The translations under genes were made by a program, and so were the position numbers. The notes beneath the pieces are model-generated. The model was not told the origin of the DNA. It ran no database searches and saw only the letters and a program-made list of their open reading frames with translations. Of a stretch of 64,000 nt of DNA, positions 33,971 through 46,500 are shown piece by piece (position 1 is the stretch's first letter; each line of letters starts with the position of its first letter). Source of the stretch: Erigeron canadensis (lineage: Eukaryota > Streptophyta > Magnoliopsida > Asterales > Asteraceae); NCBI RefSeq assembly GCF_010389155.1, contig NC_057768.1, forward strand, positions 16,675,664 through 16,739,663, in the 5' to 3' direction.

Positions 33971-34990
33971 TGTAGATGCAATTTCTGAGCACCTTTTATT
34001 GTCCGTCGCAATGCAATTCTAAGGGGTGATTATGATGAAGAGAAGGCATCATCAAGGTCGTGATGATGTCATCATCACCTCGTGATGACATCAGCACGAG
34101 GCAACTAGTTCGTGTGAAGATGTACGCATCCCACGAACGAGATGGAAGCCCAGCCCATGTAGCAGCCTATATATACTAGAATTAGGTTACAATTGTGTTT
34201 TAACGATTTTAGTTGCAACAGATTTCGTTCATAGTGCACGGGGTAGAGATCTATACCCCGTGCCAGTCAGATGTATACTTATTTGGTGATTGTATTCATA
34301 TGATTAATGAATTTCTTGTTAGGTACCCTATTGTTGCGTAGATCGTAATAAGATGTGATTCGTTATGTCAAGAGTGCGGAATCCTCTTGAGATAACTAGA
34401 TTTGTATTGCCTTTTGCTGATTAATAAGCAATTAATCAACCTAAGGATGTGCACGAGCTTGTAGTTCGTGTTGGAGATCACACTAGCTACAATTTGCCTT
34501 AATTCGTAAATTCGTGAACAATTCCCTCAAAAGATCTCCCTAATTTCTTAGATTAGGTTTGTATTTATACTAGAAGAGTATTGGTTCGTGTGGGCTTAGG
34601 CCTTAATCGATGTATTAGGCCCGACTTAACAATAAACCAATCCACCTCGTGCTAACATCAGCACGAGGGTAATCCCATGTACTGATGATGTCAGCACGAG
34701 GGACGTGCCTTTGGTCCTTTGTATGACTTCGTTTGGCTCGTACATAACATCCAATCTTCGTTTAAGTATTCTATGACAATTATAAACCTTGATTCTATGT
34801 TCTTGTACCTGTAAAACAATACATAACATACAAACACAATACAAAACACAAACAGATATAATATTGAAGTTCACACGTAATCATTAAATACCAACACAAG
34901 TTCTTAATTAAATGATTATAAACATAATTCTTAACACATAAACGATAATCAAATCTATGTTACGATTGTCACAACGAATCTACATCTACA
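33971..34990 (-). repeat. Copia-B 3' LTR (full length)
   Basis: 1020 bp. The part 34317-34990 matches the upper LTR; 33971-34316 has no counterpart there because the upper copy carries a deletion. Minus-strand TATAAATA is at 34569-34562. Palindromes: 34646-34669 (CCTCGTGCT/AGCACGAGG), a half near 34681-34700, and 34078-34101 (CCTCGTG..CACGAGG around TGACATCA). Confidence 0.85.
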
Positions 34991-35006
34991 GACTCCCCCT
35001 TGACAG
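34991..35006 (-). promoter_or_regulatory. Copia-B polypurine tract
   Basis: The plus strand gactcccccttgac reads GTCAAGGGGGAGTC on the minus strand, directly next to the LTR start. Confidence 0.88.
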
Positions 35007-35869
35007 TTGCAACTAGATTTCTTTAAAGTCTTTGAACTTCAAAGCTATCCATTAAACAAAAGCCTTGTGCTATTCACATGAATTCTCTCTTGTAATCAAT
35101 GTGCGAGAATGTTGCGATAACGCCTTTCTTCAACTCTCCAAAATTCCACTGCTGAACAAGGTGTATACAAAAGTCTTCTTTGATCACCTCTTGACAAGTT
35201 GACAACCTGCATTGGATCATACATGCGTAGCAACATTTGTTTCTTTGAATCATCAACAAACATCTATGCTTCGCCTGACTTGATATCTATCTGCCAAAAT
35301 GTCATCGCCGTCAGCATATCTTGATCCCATCTGATAGCAGGAACCTTCTTAACACATTTAATCCTTCGCTGTTCAAAATGAAATATGCCATCTTGATTCT
35401 TAATCTTCTTCAAAGGTGTTGGCTTAATCAACCTCTCTTCTTGCTTCAAACCTCTATCACTGAAATTTCTAATTCTTTCATCTCTGAATCTATTCCAGTA
35501 GAAATCTGCAAGTCCATTGCTTTGAAGATTAACGAACCATCATCTTCCCAAATCTATCATATCGGAATCACTGAGAGAGTGGAAGTGTCTTTGACTCATT
35601 GACATGTACTGGCATCCCTCCTTTCTCTTGATAATAAACAATTTGATTCTGTGATCATAGAACCAACTTTGTATCACTGAGAAGTACTTGGGTGCATCCT
35701 TGTCTGAGATAAATTCCCAAAACATTGACGGTTTCAAATTTCCACCCACATGAAAACCAGCACGAGTTACAACCACTGCAACCTTTCTATCAATAATAAA
35801 CTCAGGGTCTTGCTGCACCGGAGGTATATTGAATCTTCTAATATCAATCTCTCGTGTAGCATCAATATT

Positions 35870-36704
35870 TTTTTTTGGGTAAATGGGATTCATCCCGTTA
35901 ACTTTTATATCACCCAAAAAACATTACAAAACAAGTAGTACGACTGAAATATCGCACTAGTTCATAGGACATGCCCTATATATGCTAAACAAAGAAATAC
36001 AAAGGGAATTAGCTTAAAGAAGTCAATTCGAGCCTAAGCTAAAAAATACATTTAGAAATAGGCAACGAACAAGTTAATACAAATAAGCACGATCAGCCAT
36101 TATCTTGTACCAAAAAATCTCCTCGAATTTTCCAGGCTTTAAGTGTAGAAACAACCCGAGCTGTTTTCTTAAATTTCAATCTCCATAATCTTGAACGAAA
36201 AGTGTCTTTAATGAGATTGGCTAATACATCAGGTGGACGAGCATGGTTGGCAAACATTCTGTTATTTCTCTCCTGCCAGATAAAATAGGAAGTGGCTGCA
36301 ACAACTAGTCTTCCAATAACATGGGTAATCATGCGTGATTTTGCATGCATAATCAACTCATCTGTAATATCGTCCCATGCATTTGAAGTCGATGGCATAT
36401 TTGCGTCACATCTAACAGTATTCCATACCTGTGAAGAGTATGAACATTCGAAAAAAAGATGTGAATGAGAATCAATGTCAGCTGTGCAAAGTGAACAACA
36501 CATCATGTTCATAGTTTTCCTACGAGCAGGTGACCATTCGAGAATTCGATCCTGCGTGAGCAGCTTCCTACGCATAATAAGCCATAGATTAAAACATGTC
36601 TTGGTATGCATTGGGTAAACCATACAGCCTTAACCCAAGCAACCGCCTGCTCTCGACTCCTAATTGAGTCCCACACAATGGAAGAAGAAAAAGGTTTTTC
36701 TTCT
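35870..36704 (-). mobile_element. 5'-truncated L1-type LINE in the Copia-B extra ORF
   Basis: A 15-bp TSD tgtagcatcaatatt (35855-35869, 36705-36719) flanks it. The poly-A end (minus strand) lies at 35870-35876. The minus frame encodes the C-terminal part of a LINE RT with the zinc-binding region: WVKAVWFTQCIPRH, a frameshift near 36590, then LWLIMRRKLLTQDRI, CCSLCTADIDSHSHLFFEC, SSQVWNTV and IWQERNNRMF, ending at 36093. The 3' UTR ends with the L1-like aacgggatgaatccc. Confidence 0.9.
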
Positions 36705-37049
36705 TGTAGCATCAATATTGTGTTTGCAGATATAACTCAAAAATATTGTCATGTTCTTCATCGATTATGTTTGCAGATACAACAAATCTCAAACTTGCTG
36801 TGTTCCTAGGTTCATCTGGACTATGTCTGATTTGATTAAGATTGAGATGTTCTACTTCAGCTATTGGTTCAACTTGAATGACTTCATCTTCATTAAAGAC
36901 GCGATCAAAGTCATAAGGTATATCAAGCAACTTTTTTCTAACAACTTCTGAAGTAATGAACTCTCCTTCTTCCATATCTTCATCATTGACACTGTCTAAG
37001 TCATCTTCAGCATCAAGATCGTCCAATGCACCTATCTTTTGAAGCTTAT

Positions 37050-37288
37050 CTGCAATTCAAACAATTCACATATACAAAGATAAAGAACATAAATACATAA
37101 GTCAAGACATAATAAAATAGTATAAATACATAAAAGAAATTAAAATAAATAATACTATATCATAAATATAATGCAACAATTACATTAATATTTATCTTAT
37201 AATCTTTATCTATTTTAACTTACAACAATAATATTATATCATAAATATAATGTAACAAATACATTCATATTTATCTTATAATCATTAC
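37050..37288 (-). other. Probable spliceosomal intron in the Copia-B extra ORF
   Basis: On the minus strand the donor is TTTTT/GTAATG (GT at 37288-37287) and the acceptor TTGAATTGCAG (AG at 37051-37050). The 239 bp are very AT-rich with internal repeats. Splicing joins SESESDSDYF to YKLQKIGALDDLDAED in frame; without it there are stops and a frame change. Confidence 0.6.
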
Positions 37289-39919
37289 AAAAATAATCCG
37301 AATCTGACTCTGACTCTGACAACGTATGAGTTAACCTTGACCGTTCTTTCATTTGATCCCTAAGTGATCCTGGATCATAATAATCATCATAATCCATAAT
37401 CTCTGCTCTAGCTCTCATGTGAGCCTGTGGATCATAACCCAATCTCTTTTCTAGTCTATGCACAATTAATGGGTGCAAATTGGACTCTGTAAAGGCATTG
37501 GTAGTAGAATCGGTCTTAGTTGACACACTATCTTGAGTAGATTTTCCTTTGTTAAGATTTTCTTTATCACCATGATTATGAGGATCATTCACTAACTTAT
37601 CTCGAATCTCCCTTTCTATTTTATCAGAATTAGAATTGGAGTTACCTGAATTAGAATCTTCCTCATCATCATCGTTGGGATCATCAGGATCTGCATCTGG
37701 AGCAGCCATCACAGCTTTACCTTTATCTTGAGTCCTAGAAGTACTAGCACCAGCTGTACCAGCAATCTCCGACTCAGTCTATCTTGGCGACTCCCCCTGA
37801 ATATCTGCAGTCTCTGTATCCATAGTAGCATCAGTAGCATCTTGACCTTGACCTCTATTCTCTGGCTCACCAACTGTTGGTTGTCCTTGGTTTGGACCTT
37901 GAGTTGGATCTTGATCTTCATGATCATCATCTCTTGTCTTCTTAGCAAGCTCATCATCCTTACAACCATCTTTATCTCCCCCTTGAGCCAAGAATTGGTC
38001 AAGTCTAGATACAAGAGAATGAACAAGTGTTGTCATTAAGTCCATCTCTTTTTAATGCTTGGCAGCTTGGAGCTTTAGCTGCCTCTCCAAAGTTGTGACC
38101 CTCATCTCTAACATCTCCTTCTCTGAAAACAAACGACTCAGTTGCACTTGAACAGGAGAAACTAGACGTGACGTAGAAGCAACATCAGATGTAGAGGCAT
38201 GAGGTGGCATCGTAGCTTCAAATGAAGGCATACGAGCACTAAAAGTTCCTGTGGGAGGCATCTGAGGTCGTTTCAAAGGAGCCAACAGACGTCCCATGAT
38301 AGTAGAAACAGGAACTGTAGCCTGAATAGGAGCAGAAGAAGGCCTGGCAGCAACTGTCGGTTGCTCTTGACGAACTGTAGACTCCGGAGTAGTAGGAATC
38401 GTAACAGTTGTAGCCTCAGTAACAACTTGTGCGCGAGAACCAATTCCTCTAATAATAAACTTTGGTCTCGACCTTCTCTCCCCAACAACAACACCAACAG
38501 AAGTCATAGACACAAAAACAGGAATCTCAGAGACAGAAGCTCTTAAAGCAGCAACTGATGGAGTATCACCAACATTAGGTGCATGAGACCTCTCCATAGC
38601 AGCTTGATACATAGCAAAGTCTCTATCAACTTCATCCTGAGATCGCTGAGAAGTTGGAAGTCTCTCCACAGCATCAACTCCTTTCCTTGTCTTTTTCTTC
38701 GCTTCGGTAATCTTTCAACCTCTTCTTCATCATCTTCTGAGTCATCACAAGCATTAACAGTAACTGGTAGCTCAGAAGGACCAATATCATCACCAACTGG
38801 AGCATAGGTAGAAGTAAAAACTCCAGTAGTTGGTGGAACAAGATTTGCGGGATCATCAACATCCTGCATAAGAGCATCCATATCTGGATCATGCTCCAGA
38901 TCTCCAGCATATAGAGGAACATCATTGAGTCCCTTAAACTGATCAGCTCGCTCTTCTTGAGGATCTTCTTGAGCCTGATCATTATCATCAGCAGCAGCAA
39001 CAGGTTCATGATCTTCCCAAACCTTGTCTAGGTGCAACATAGTTAGGACTGATAAGATGTCCGAACAATGGTGGATTGGCAACATTATCAAGAACACCAT
39101 GACCTGCAAAGCGTTTCATACTCTCAATAAACACCTTGTGAGTAAGACGACCCAAATTGAACGTAGGACCATCAAATTGCAAATCATCTGCAAAGTGCCG
39201 AATGATAATCATCGCAAATCTTGGAAACAAGAAGAATTTATTGTCTGTACCAAATGACCTCAACTTCTTTTCAAAATTATCAAAAATGTACTGAGAGAAG
39301 CTGTACGGCTTGTTCAGCACCAAAGCAACCATCTGAGAAGCGTTCTAGATATTCATCTGGTCATGTCCTATACTCCGATGACTGATGGACCTCAACAGAT
39401 AGTAGGCAAGCAACTTCCATTTGCCACGAAGTTGATTTTTGAAGTATGGGTGAGTAATAGCACCAGTGTACCCCATACGACGTAGAGCACCGTCACAAAA
39501 AGCTTCTGGAAATTCAGTCCGACCTTGCTCTATATCAGCATCACCTAACTGTAATATCGTCCGTAAGTCTCCAGCTGAGAATGAGAAAGAACGTCCTACA
39601 ACAGTAGTGCGAATGTACATATGATCACCCATCTGCACTGATCGGGCTGAGTTCCAAAACTCCCGAATGAGACTTATCACCAACGGAGGGTTCTCGGTCA
39701 CGGCAAAACGAACGCGAGAATGTGCGAGATACTGTAGAACACCGTGAAACTCTGGTGTGCACCCCTTCTGCGTAATGCTAAGATCGAGTGCAGCATTGTG
39801 TTCCTTGACGAACACGCGAGCTCCTGCACCTTGTCATGCCATACCTGCACAAAAACAGACAAAAACGACAAGAAAACGAAAAAGTTAGAAATTAAAAACA
39901 AATTTAGGGTTTTTGTCAC

Positions 39920-40680
39920 GTCTGCTTCGCGATGACGTCATCACGAGGAAGATGCTCTTCGTGTGATGTCAGCATGAGCTTCAAACAAAACCCAGGAACA
40001 CGAGGCAAAAACATCTCCATTTAATGATTTAATCAATTAAAATCATCAACGTGGACTTGTTTATGATTCGTGTATGCCAAGAAAAACAAAACAATCGAAA
40101 CAAATTCGATGAACACGAAGTGGATGTTATTCGTGTTTTTCATCTGCTTCGTGTGAATAGTAAACGAGCCATAGATTCTTCGATTAATCTTGATTTTAAA
40201 CATGTTAATGTGAACTTTTATTAGATTTAAAGTGTACAAACATCAATTAATCCAATTTTAAGTCCAATTTTAGTCCAAAGCATCAAAAATCAAAGATTCA
40301 ATCCTTAGTTCGTTTGTGGTACTGTTCATGCGAAGAACAAGTCAAAAACTTGGCATTATAACGACTTGTACTTGATGATTTTCGAAGTAAGAACATCAAT
40401 AATCTATCCTAGATTGGAATTATACCAACAATCTTGGATGATTAACACAAAAATAGATGAAATCGATCGAAAAGGGAATGGATGAATAGTGCACACAAGG
40501 TAGACGAGTTCGTGTGATTTACTTAGGGTTAATTTTCGATTAATGGTAATTAATGAATAGTAATAACCCATATTTATATCCAAGTTCATGAGCCGATCCG
40601 AAGACGAACTTCGTGGGCTTCTTGCTTACGTCAGCGCTAGGCTTGCTGACGTCAGCACGGACGAGTTTGAATATCAATTC
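39920..40680 (-). promoter_or_regulatory. Copia-B internal promoter region with family palindromes
   Basis: On the minus strand GCTGACGTCAGC (40656-40645) and a decayed copy tacgtcagcgc (about 40627) lie about 67 bp upstream of TATAAATA (40578-40571). Downstream in the leader GATGACGTCATC is at 39942-39931. The LTR has the same layout, with the palindrome 77-78 bp above TATAAATA. Both also share an AGCCCAC-ACGAA-like string between motif and TATA. TGACGTCA is the core bound by plant TGA-type bZIP factors. Confidence 0.6.
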
Positions 40681-42648
40681 ACACGAATTGCACACTAAAC
40701 CAAATTTCATAAATTTTTCAGAAATCTAAACAAGGAAGAATTACAAAAATTCCAGAAACATAAACCCAAAGATACTTGTTACTAAAAACCTGTATCTTCT
40801 TGAATATGTAATCATAAAATATCCGTACTAACTTGTCATCAAAATAATGTATCAAAGAAATCTTACATTATTATCTTGACATAAAATCGATCATTTCTTC
40901 ATTGATATTTAACTCAACAAATGCAACCTTACATCAAAACATATTTAATGTATAATGCATTTCAAATACATCAAAATATCATATCAACAACCTATCACAT
41001 TACATCTTAGGTTGTGATCTTGATAATACAACTATAACCTATCACACTAAGTCTTAGGTTAATAAATACAAAGGCAATCCATCCTTGTAGCACGTTTCGT
41101 GCATAGATTGTTGTCCGTCTCAATACATATAAAATAAAATCTGCAACCTACACACTTAACAAACTTCATCAATGCATCAAGATCAACAAAAATTATAAAT
41201 ATACAAAACAATCAAAATCTTAACCTATCGATCAAAAATCTAAGTCAAGTCCAATCTTTGTCAAGCATACTTACCAACCAAAAACAATTGAAATTTCAAA
41301 AATTTACTTGAAACACATTCAAAAATATTTTGACTTTTCAATTTCAAATCCATTTCATTTTCTAAATTAAACAACTTATGTATTAATTAGAAAATCCATC
41401 TTTTAAACATACTTACCATAAGCAACAAGACTCATATAATTCATTAAGAATCATATAACTTCCTACAGAATCATTAGATGCTTATCAAATCTCTCGTGCA
41501 ATAAGAACTAGTTTGACATATAAACTGACACTTATTAGTACAAAAATAAAATTAAAAATAAAAACAAAAATAGCTAAAATAAAAACTAAACTACTTTATT
41601 TATTTACAAGAAATTCTAAGTTTCTGTAGATTAGATCAGATTAGCATTTACATAAGTCTGCAAGTGAGAAATAATTCTCTTATTATTAGTTATGAACAGT
41701 GACTCAACCACGATTACCGGTATATTTGTCCTCTTAAACACTCGGTACTTCCAATTTCCTTTGAGTTGTGACACTTTCGACATACCCTGGCCAAGGACAG
41801 TCACCATGTAACCCGAGTAGCCTAATATGTCACTAAATAGTTTGCGAACTTATGTGACCCACGTTCAGATATACTTCCGTAATTGATACAAGCACTAAGA
41901 TAACAAATATTCAATATATATTCAAAAACATCCTTAAACAAATCATGAGACACTTTTTAGATAACAAAGCTTAATTACTTTGTGATTTAACTTATTTGCT
42001 TTTGCATTTCATTATTTATAAAGAACCCGTGATTTTCTATGAGACCCATGTAGCGAACTTTCTGACAACCTATCCCAAGTTGGAAGCTTTAGGTAGGCTA
42101 GGTATACAAAGACACCCCGAGGACATACTTATCCGAATCTCAAAGACCACATTAGCCCCTTAATTAAAATTCATTTCATTTGCATAAACAATATCACATT
42201 TAACTTTCATGCTCATGAGTTGAAGAGGTTTTTGCCTATATTTTGAACAAATCCTATAGTAATGTTAGATTTTTCACAAAATTTAAGGACTAGATGAATT
42301 TATTACTGAAAAGCAAGCATTCTCAGCCATATATCTGAATATGTTTCCCACAAGAACATTGTATAATTTAAGTTCAGATTAAGGAAACCTTGCTACTTTG
42401 TGTCTACCAATATATCCCAAATTGTAATCACTGAACTAAGCAGTTATATTACGATTAAGCAGACTTAAAAGCTAAGTATCCTCACGTCTAATCGTCTTAC
42501 AACATCAACTTAAATCTCTCCCATATTTCTGTCATTTTCTCATTTTTCACATTTTTATGGTTTTTTATGACACTAAGAACTCTTTTTGTATTTTTATGAC
42601 TCTAACTATTTACAGACACAAACTTACAAAATTAGTTCTTTGAGAGAT
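40681..42648 (-). other. Copia-B spacer between RNase H and the internal promoter
   Basis: No gene seen. It is AT-rich and holds the conserved block 41625-42165, the inverted counterpart of 1-595. A ggggctaatg string (minus strand, near 42157) opens the conserved block. Confidence 0.6.
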
Positions 42649-43209
42649 TTAATATGAATAAGCATTCTTCATCCCATTGAGAAGAATTAACTTCTCAAAT
42701 CGAGTCTTATCAAATGCTTTGGTATACAAATCGGCTTAATTATCATCAGTTATAACTTTTTCCAAATGAATTAACTTCTTTTGGGCATAATCACGCAAGA
42801 AATGATGTCTAATATCAATATGCTTGGTGACCTTATGCATGACAGGGTTATTTGTAATGTCTATAGCTGACTTATTGTCTATTCTAATAAGAGTATCAAG
42901 AAAATCCATACCGTAGTCAAGAAGTTGTTGCCGAATCCACAATACCTGGGAACAACAGCTACCAGCAGCCATATATTCTGCCTCACATGAAGACTGAGCA
43001 ACACATGTCTGCTTCTTACACTGCCACGATACTAATCTTCCTTTTAAAAACTAACAACCTCTAGTCGTAGACTTTCTGTCATTGTTACAAATGCGAAAGT
43101 CTGAATCAGTTTATGCAACAAAATCAAACGTTCCTCTCATAGGATACCATAGACCAAACCCTTAGTTTCCCTTAAGATAACGTAGAATATGTTTTGCTTC
43201 ATTCAAGTG
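42649..43209 (-). pseudogene. pol: Copia-B RNase H (3' part of pol)
   Basis: The frame continues from 54505 across Copia-C: SH / LNEAKHILRYLKG, then FGLWYPM, RKSTTRGCQFLKG, SSCEAEYMAAGSCCSQVLW, DNKSAIDITNNPVMH, IDIRHHFLRD, DLYTKAFDKTRFEKL, ending at 42649. At least three in-frame stops occur (after YLKGN, in the VAWTDSDF position, and DN-stop-ADLYTK), all fitting CAA or TGG to stop changes. Confidence 0.85.
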
Positions 43210-43486
43210 TGTGATATGATAAATGATTCGTGTTTTGATGTGGAAGTAAGGTGATCAACAATGGTGGAAGTGTGTGTGTTAGTGTGTGTTCTTGAGAGAG
43301 AAAGGTGTGTGTGTGGAAAGCTTGATTGATTGATCAGGGAAAAGTGTTACAAACTACTTAAAATGTTAAGGCTTGAGGGGTATTTATACTCTAAGTATAT
43401 TACAAAAGCTCCCCCTCAACCTTTCAATTAGTACATAAAAATACAAAGTTTTAAATACAACTAAGCACTATTTTGTATTTCTAACA
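43210..43486 (-). repeat. Copia-C 3' LTR
   Basis: 277 bp, plus strand TGTGATATG to TTTCTAACA. Minus-strand TATAAATA is at 43388-43381. Differences from the upper LTR are largely transitions. Confidence 0.92.
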
Positions 43487-43500
43487 TTCTTCCCCCTAGT
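43487..43500 (-). promoter_or_regulatory. Copia-C polypurine tract
   Basis: The plus strand ttcttccccctagt reads ACTAGGGGGAAGAA on the minus strand, adjoining the LTR. Confidence 0.88.
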
Positions 43501-43525
43501 GTTTGGTTGTGTGCTTGGTTGTCTA

Positions 43526-46500
43526 TCATCTCTTCCTTTGTTGTCTTCTTCTTTTGCTAGCTCGCCTTTGCTTGTTCTTTCTCTTCATGTATCTTTGAGC
43601 AGCATTTGATGTTGTAGGCTTGTCAATCTTTGAACTCCAGAAGGCTCTTTTCTTGTAACTACTCCATGTGTCTTTCCAATACTTCTTTGGAATGAAATGC
43701 CAGTTATCACTTTCAGGATGTTCATCTGGCAACCGGATGTTATCTTGGAAATTCACAAGTGGAATGTTATGAGGACCATGTTTATGACTAGGATTCCAAA
43801 GAACCCATGAACCTGTCTCAGTATGAATTATTTCTTCTTGAGCCTTGGGAGTTCTTACAACAATGAGATCTCTTATTCTTTGACGCATCTCAAGAACAGC
43901 TTTGATACGACTTATATGATCTCCTCTCTAAGACTTGATGTTATCATCTTCTTCATCATCAGAATCTTCATCTAAAGCACTTAGAATGGATAGACAGTAA
44001 TTCAAAGTACCATCAGAATACTTGGGAAAATCTGAGGCACGAATGAAGATCTTTCTCTTTAGTCGATTAATGAAGACAACCCCATCCAAGTCTTTAATTG
44101 TATCTCCAATCTGAAAATAATCTAGCACATAACCTCCGGCTCTTTGATTTGGTCTTGTGAGATTAATCCTGCTAGTTCTTCTTTCTAAGCCAATCTGAAA
44201 GTCATTGAATTCATAAAATCTGATCAAGGCTTGAATATGGCTTTTCAATGCTTCATATGCTTGGAGTTGATCTGGAGTCTTGATTATCAGGTAAGCATAT
44301 CGATTGTAGAGGAAGAGAATGTCTGAGATCTTCATATGTTGAAATGATTCTTCTCGAAAAACATAAATCTTGCCATCAGCACGACGAACTTTGAATCTAA
44401 CCAGCCTGAGATTATTGTTTATAAGAGGAACAAACAACTCAATAACTTCAGTGTGATCGGTCTTTCAAATTGTTGATACCACCATTCAGCTCTCACAGTG
44501 TTGTCTGCATTCATCAACTCCATATATGCATCTCTTTGACCTTGATGTCTGAACATAAAGAATGCTCTTAATCGGTTCAGGTTCATATTTAGTCTTTCAT
44601 CTGGTGAGCAATAAATTTGAAAAGCTCTTTCTTCAAGGTATTTTGCTTTGCACACAATCTCTTCAGGTTTGGTACTCAAATCTAAGATCTGCTCATAGTT
44701 CTCAGTGAAATAACCCTTATTGATCTGCCAAATCTTATCTTTTGAGATCCTCAGGTGTCTAACTCCAAATGCAAGCTCACTAGGAGTCTCAATATTATCA
44801 GTGTCTCTCAAATGATAGACAATTTCTTCAAAAATGTCTTTTCCATATTTTTCTTGCTAAGATTGTGGAATGGCTTCACTTGTTGGAGCATTATCAGGAT
44901 CATCAGAATCAGATGAATCAGACTCATCATTATTAGCATCTTCTGGTTGAAATGGATCAGGATCACTTGACTCATCAGAACTTAAAGTTGTGGAATAATA
45001 ATGTGAAATGTTTCTGACAAGCGGGGGTAAGTCATCTGAATCTGATTCATGAATATGAGATGATGAAGCTTGAGCTTGAGTTTGATCTTGAAACACATCT
45101 TGAACAGTTTCTTCTTGACCAACTTGATCTTGAGTTTCATGACCCTCTCTGATATCTCTAATATTCTCCCCCTCGGGTTGATCATCAGGATCTTGATCAT
45201 CCCGACTCCTGGAGATATCAGCCAGTCGACATTGTTGGTCAAGTTCTCAGATTCTTTTCTGAAGAGCTTCAACTTCAGCTCGATTCTCTTGTTGAGTACC
45301 TTGAAATGACATATATGCTAGAAGTGATTGAAAGATTGATCTTTTGTGAGAAGTGAGATGTGGTTCTTCAGATCTCAACCGATGCATGAGTGCAACAATA
45401 AGAGTGTCGGTTGATAAACCACTGGTGGCAATTCTTTTCGGTGAACAATCACTTAAGTATTCGGTTGAATCAGATGATTCGGAAGAAGAAGAACTGGAAG
45501 AATGATGTGGTGAACTTGGATCGGGGAATGATTGAGTTATTGGCGTTGGTGTTGTTGTTGGTGGAACAGTTGGAATTATTGTTGTTTGAATTGTTGTTGA
45601 TGGAATTGTTGTTGTTGTTTGAATGGTTGGAGGTGTTGGTGTTACTCGAGATCGTATTGAAGATGCTACTGGAGTACCAATGCGTAAAGTACCTCCAGTA
45701 CGCAATCTTGGTGATGGTGAACTTGTTTTAGTGGCAGGAAGTTTACCGGTTATAATGTTTCTTGATACAAGCAATTCACTCCTTTGCCCTTCTACAACTC
45801 CTTCAACAAATTCAGATAACAACCTTTGAGCTTCAAGAGGTAATGGAATAGCAGAATCTGGCACATCAGTAGTCTCAAGTGATTCTACTGAGTGACCCGA
45901 AGACATCATTACTGTCTCAGGATTTCCTGTTGGTTCAAGAGTTTGAACAACAGTTGATGATTCGGCTTCACAACCAGAATCCTTAGGGAAATGAAGGTAA
46001 ATAACACCGGAGTCACTTAGACTTACCGTTAAGCCTAAAGCATGAAGAGCTGACGCAACAGATTGAGCTCGTAAGAACTCAGACTGTCGTACAACTGATC
46101 TAGCTACTAAGGCGCCTTCGTTCAAAGCTGGCGTGATGTTAGCAATAGAAGGACTTCTAAACAATCCTCGAGAGGGCACAATAGCCAATCTCTCTATGTT
46201 TGTTCCAGCATCATCACGTAGATGTGTAAAAGGTATCACAATCGGTGTCCTAAGGGGGGTACTAGACACACGTGCAGAAATGAAGTTCAAGAGAGGGGCA
46301 GGTGTCTCTTTTGATTCAACATTCACAGACTCTAAAGAAGAATGGAATGGAGTGCGTGGAATTTGCCCATGTGAAAATTAGACGTCAGTCTGTTGAGAGA
46401 CTTCCGAATGGCTTGCGAAGGTTTGAGCATGCGAGAGTTGGGAGCTCTCGGCTTCTACCCTACGGCGAACCCGGCGTTTAAAGACGTTTGTTACTATATG

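Larger units (their letters stand above)
35265..39843 (-). pseudogene. Copia-B extra ORF (env-position protein, unknown function), split by a LINE
   Basis: ATG at 39843 follows a cag acceptor-like sequence and starts MA, then TGA, QGAGARVFVKEHN, aligned to Copia-0 MAREFAAGQNFV. Order: REFWNSAR, RSFSFSAGDLRTIL, GALRRMGYTGAI, LNKPYSFSQYIF, FLFPRFAMIII, LGRLTHKVF (to about 39020). Then come acidic, Pro/Thr-rich and coiled-coil-like regions (38052-39010), a Gln/Asp-rich stretch and SESESDSDYF, an intron (37288-37050), acidic DDLDAEDDLDS, and after the LINE a C-terminal domain with GGNLKPSMFWEF, IKLFIIKRKEG and LSDSDMIDL, ending about 35265. Stops at 39345 and 38052 and frameshifts near 39020, 38670 and 36720 inactivate it. 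Confidence 0.75.

Noticed and set aside
33971..34316. Separate small insertion between TSD and Copia-B LTR
   Set aside because: The outer termini pair as TGTAGATGCAA/TTGCATCTA(C/T)A and the TSD lies outside it. A microhomology deletion in the other LTR explains the difference with fewer steps.
38361..39009. Several plus and minus ORFs overlapping the Copia-B extra ORF
   Set aside because: Low-complexity Leu- or Ser-rich products from alternative frames of an Asp/Gln/Thr-rich coding sequence.
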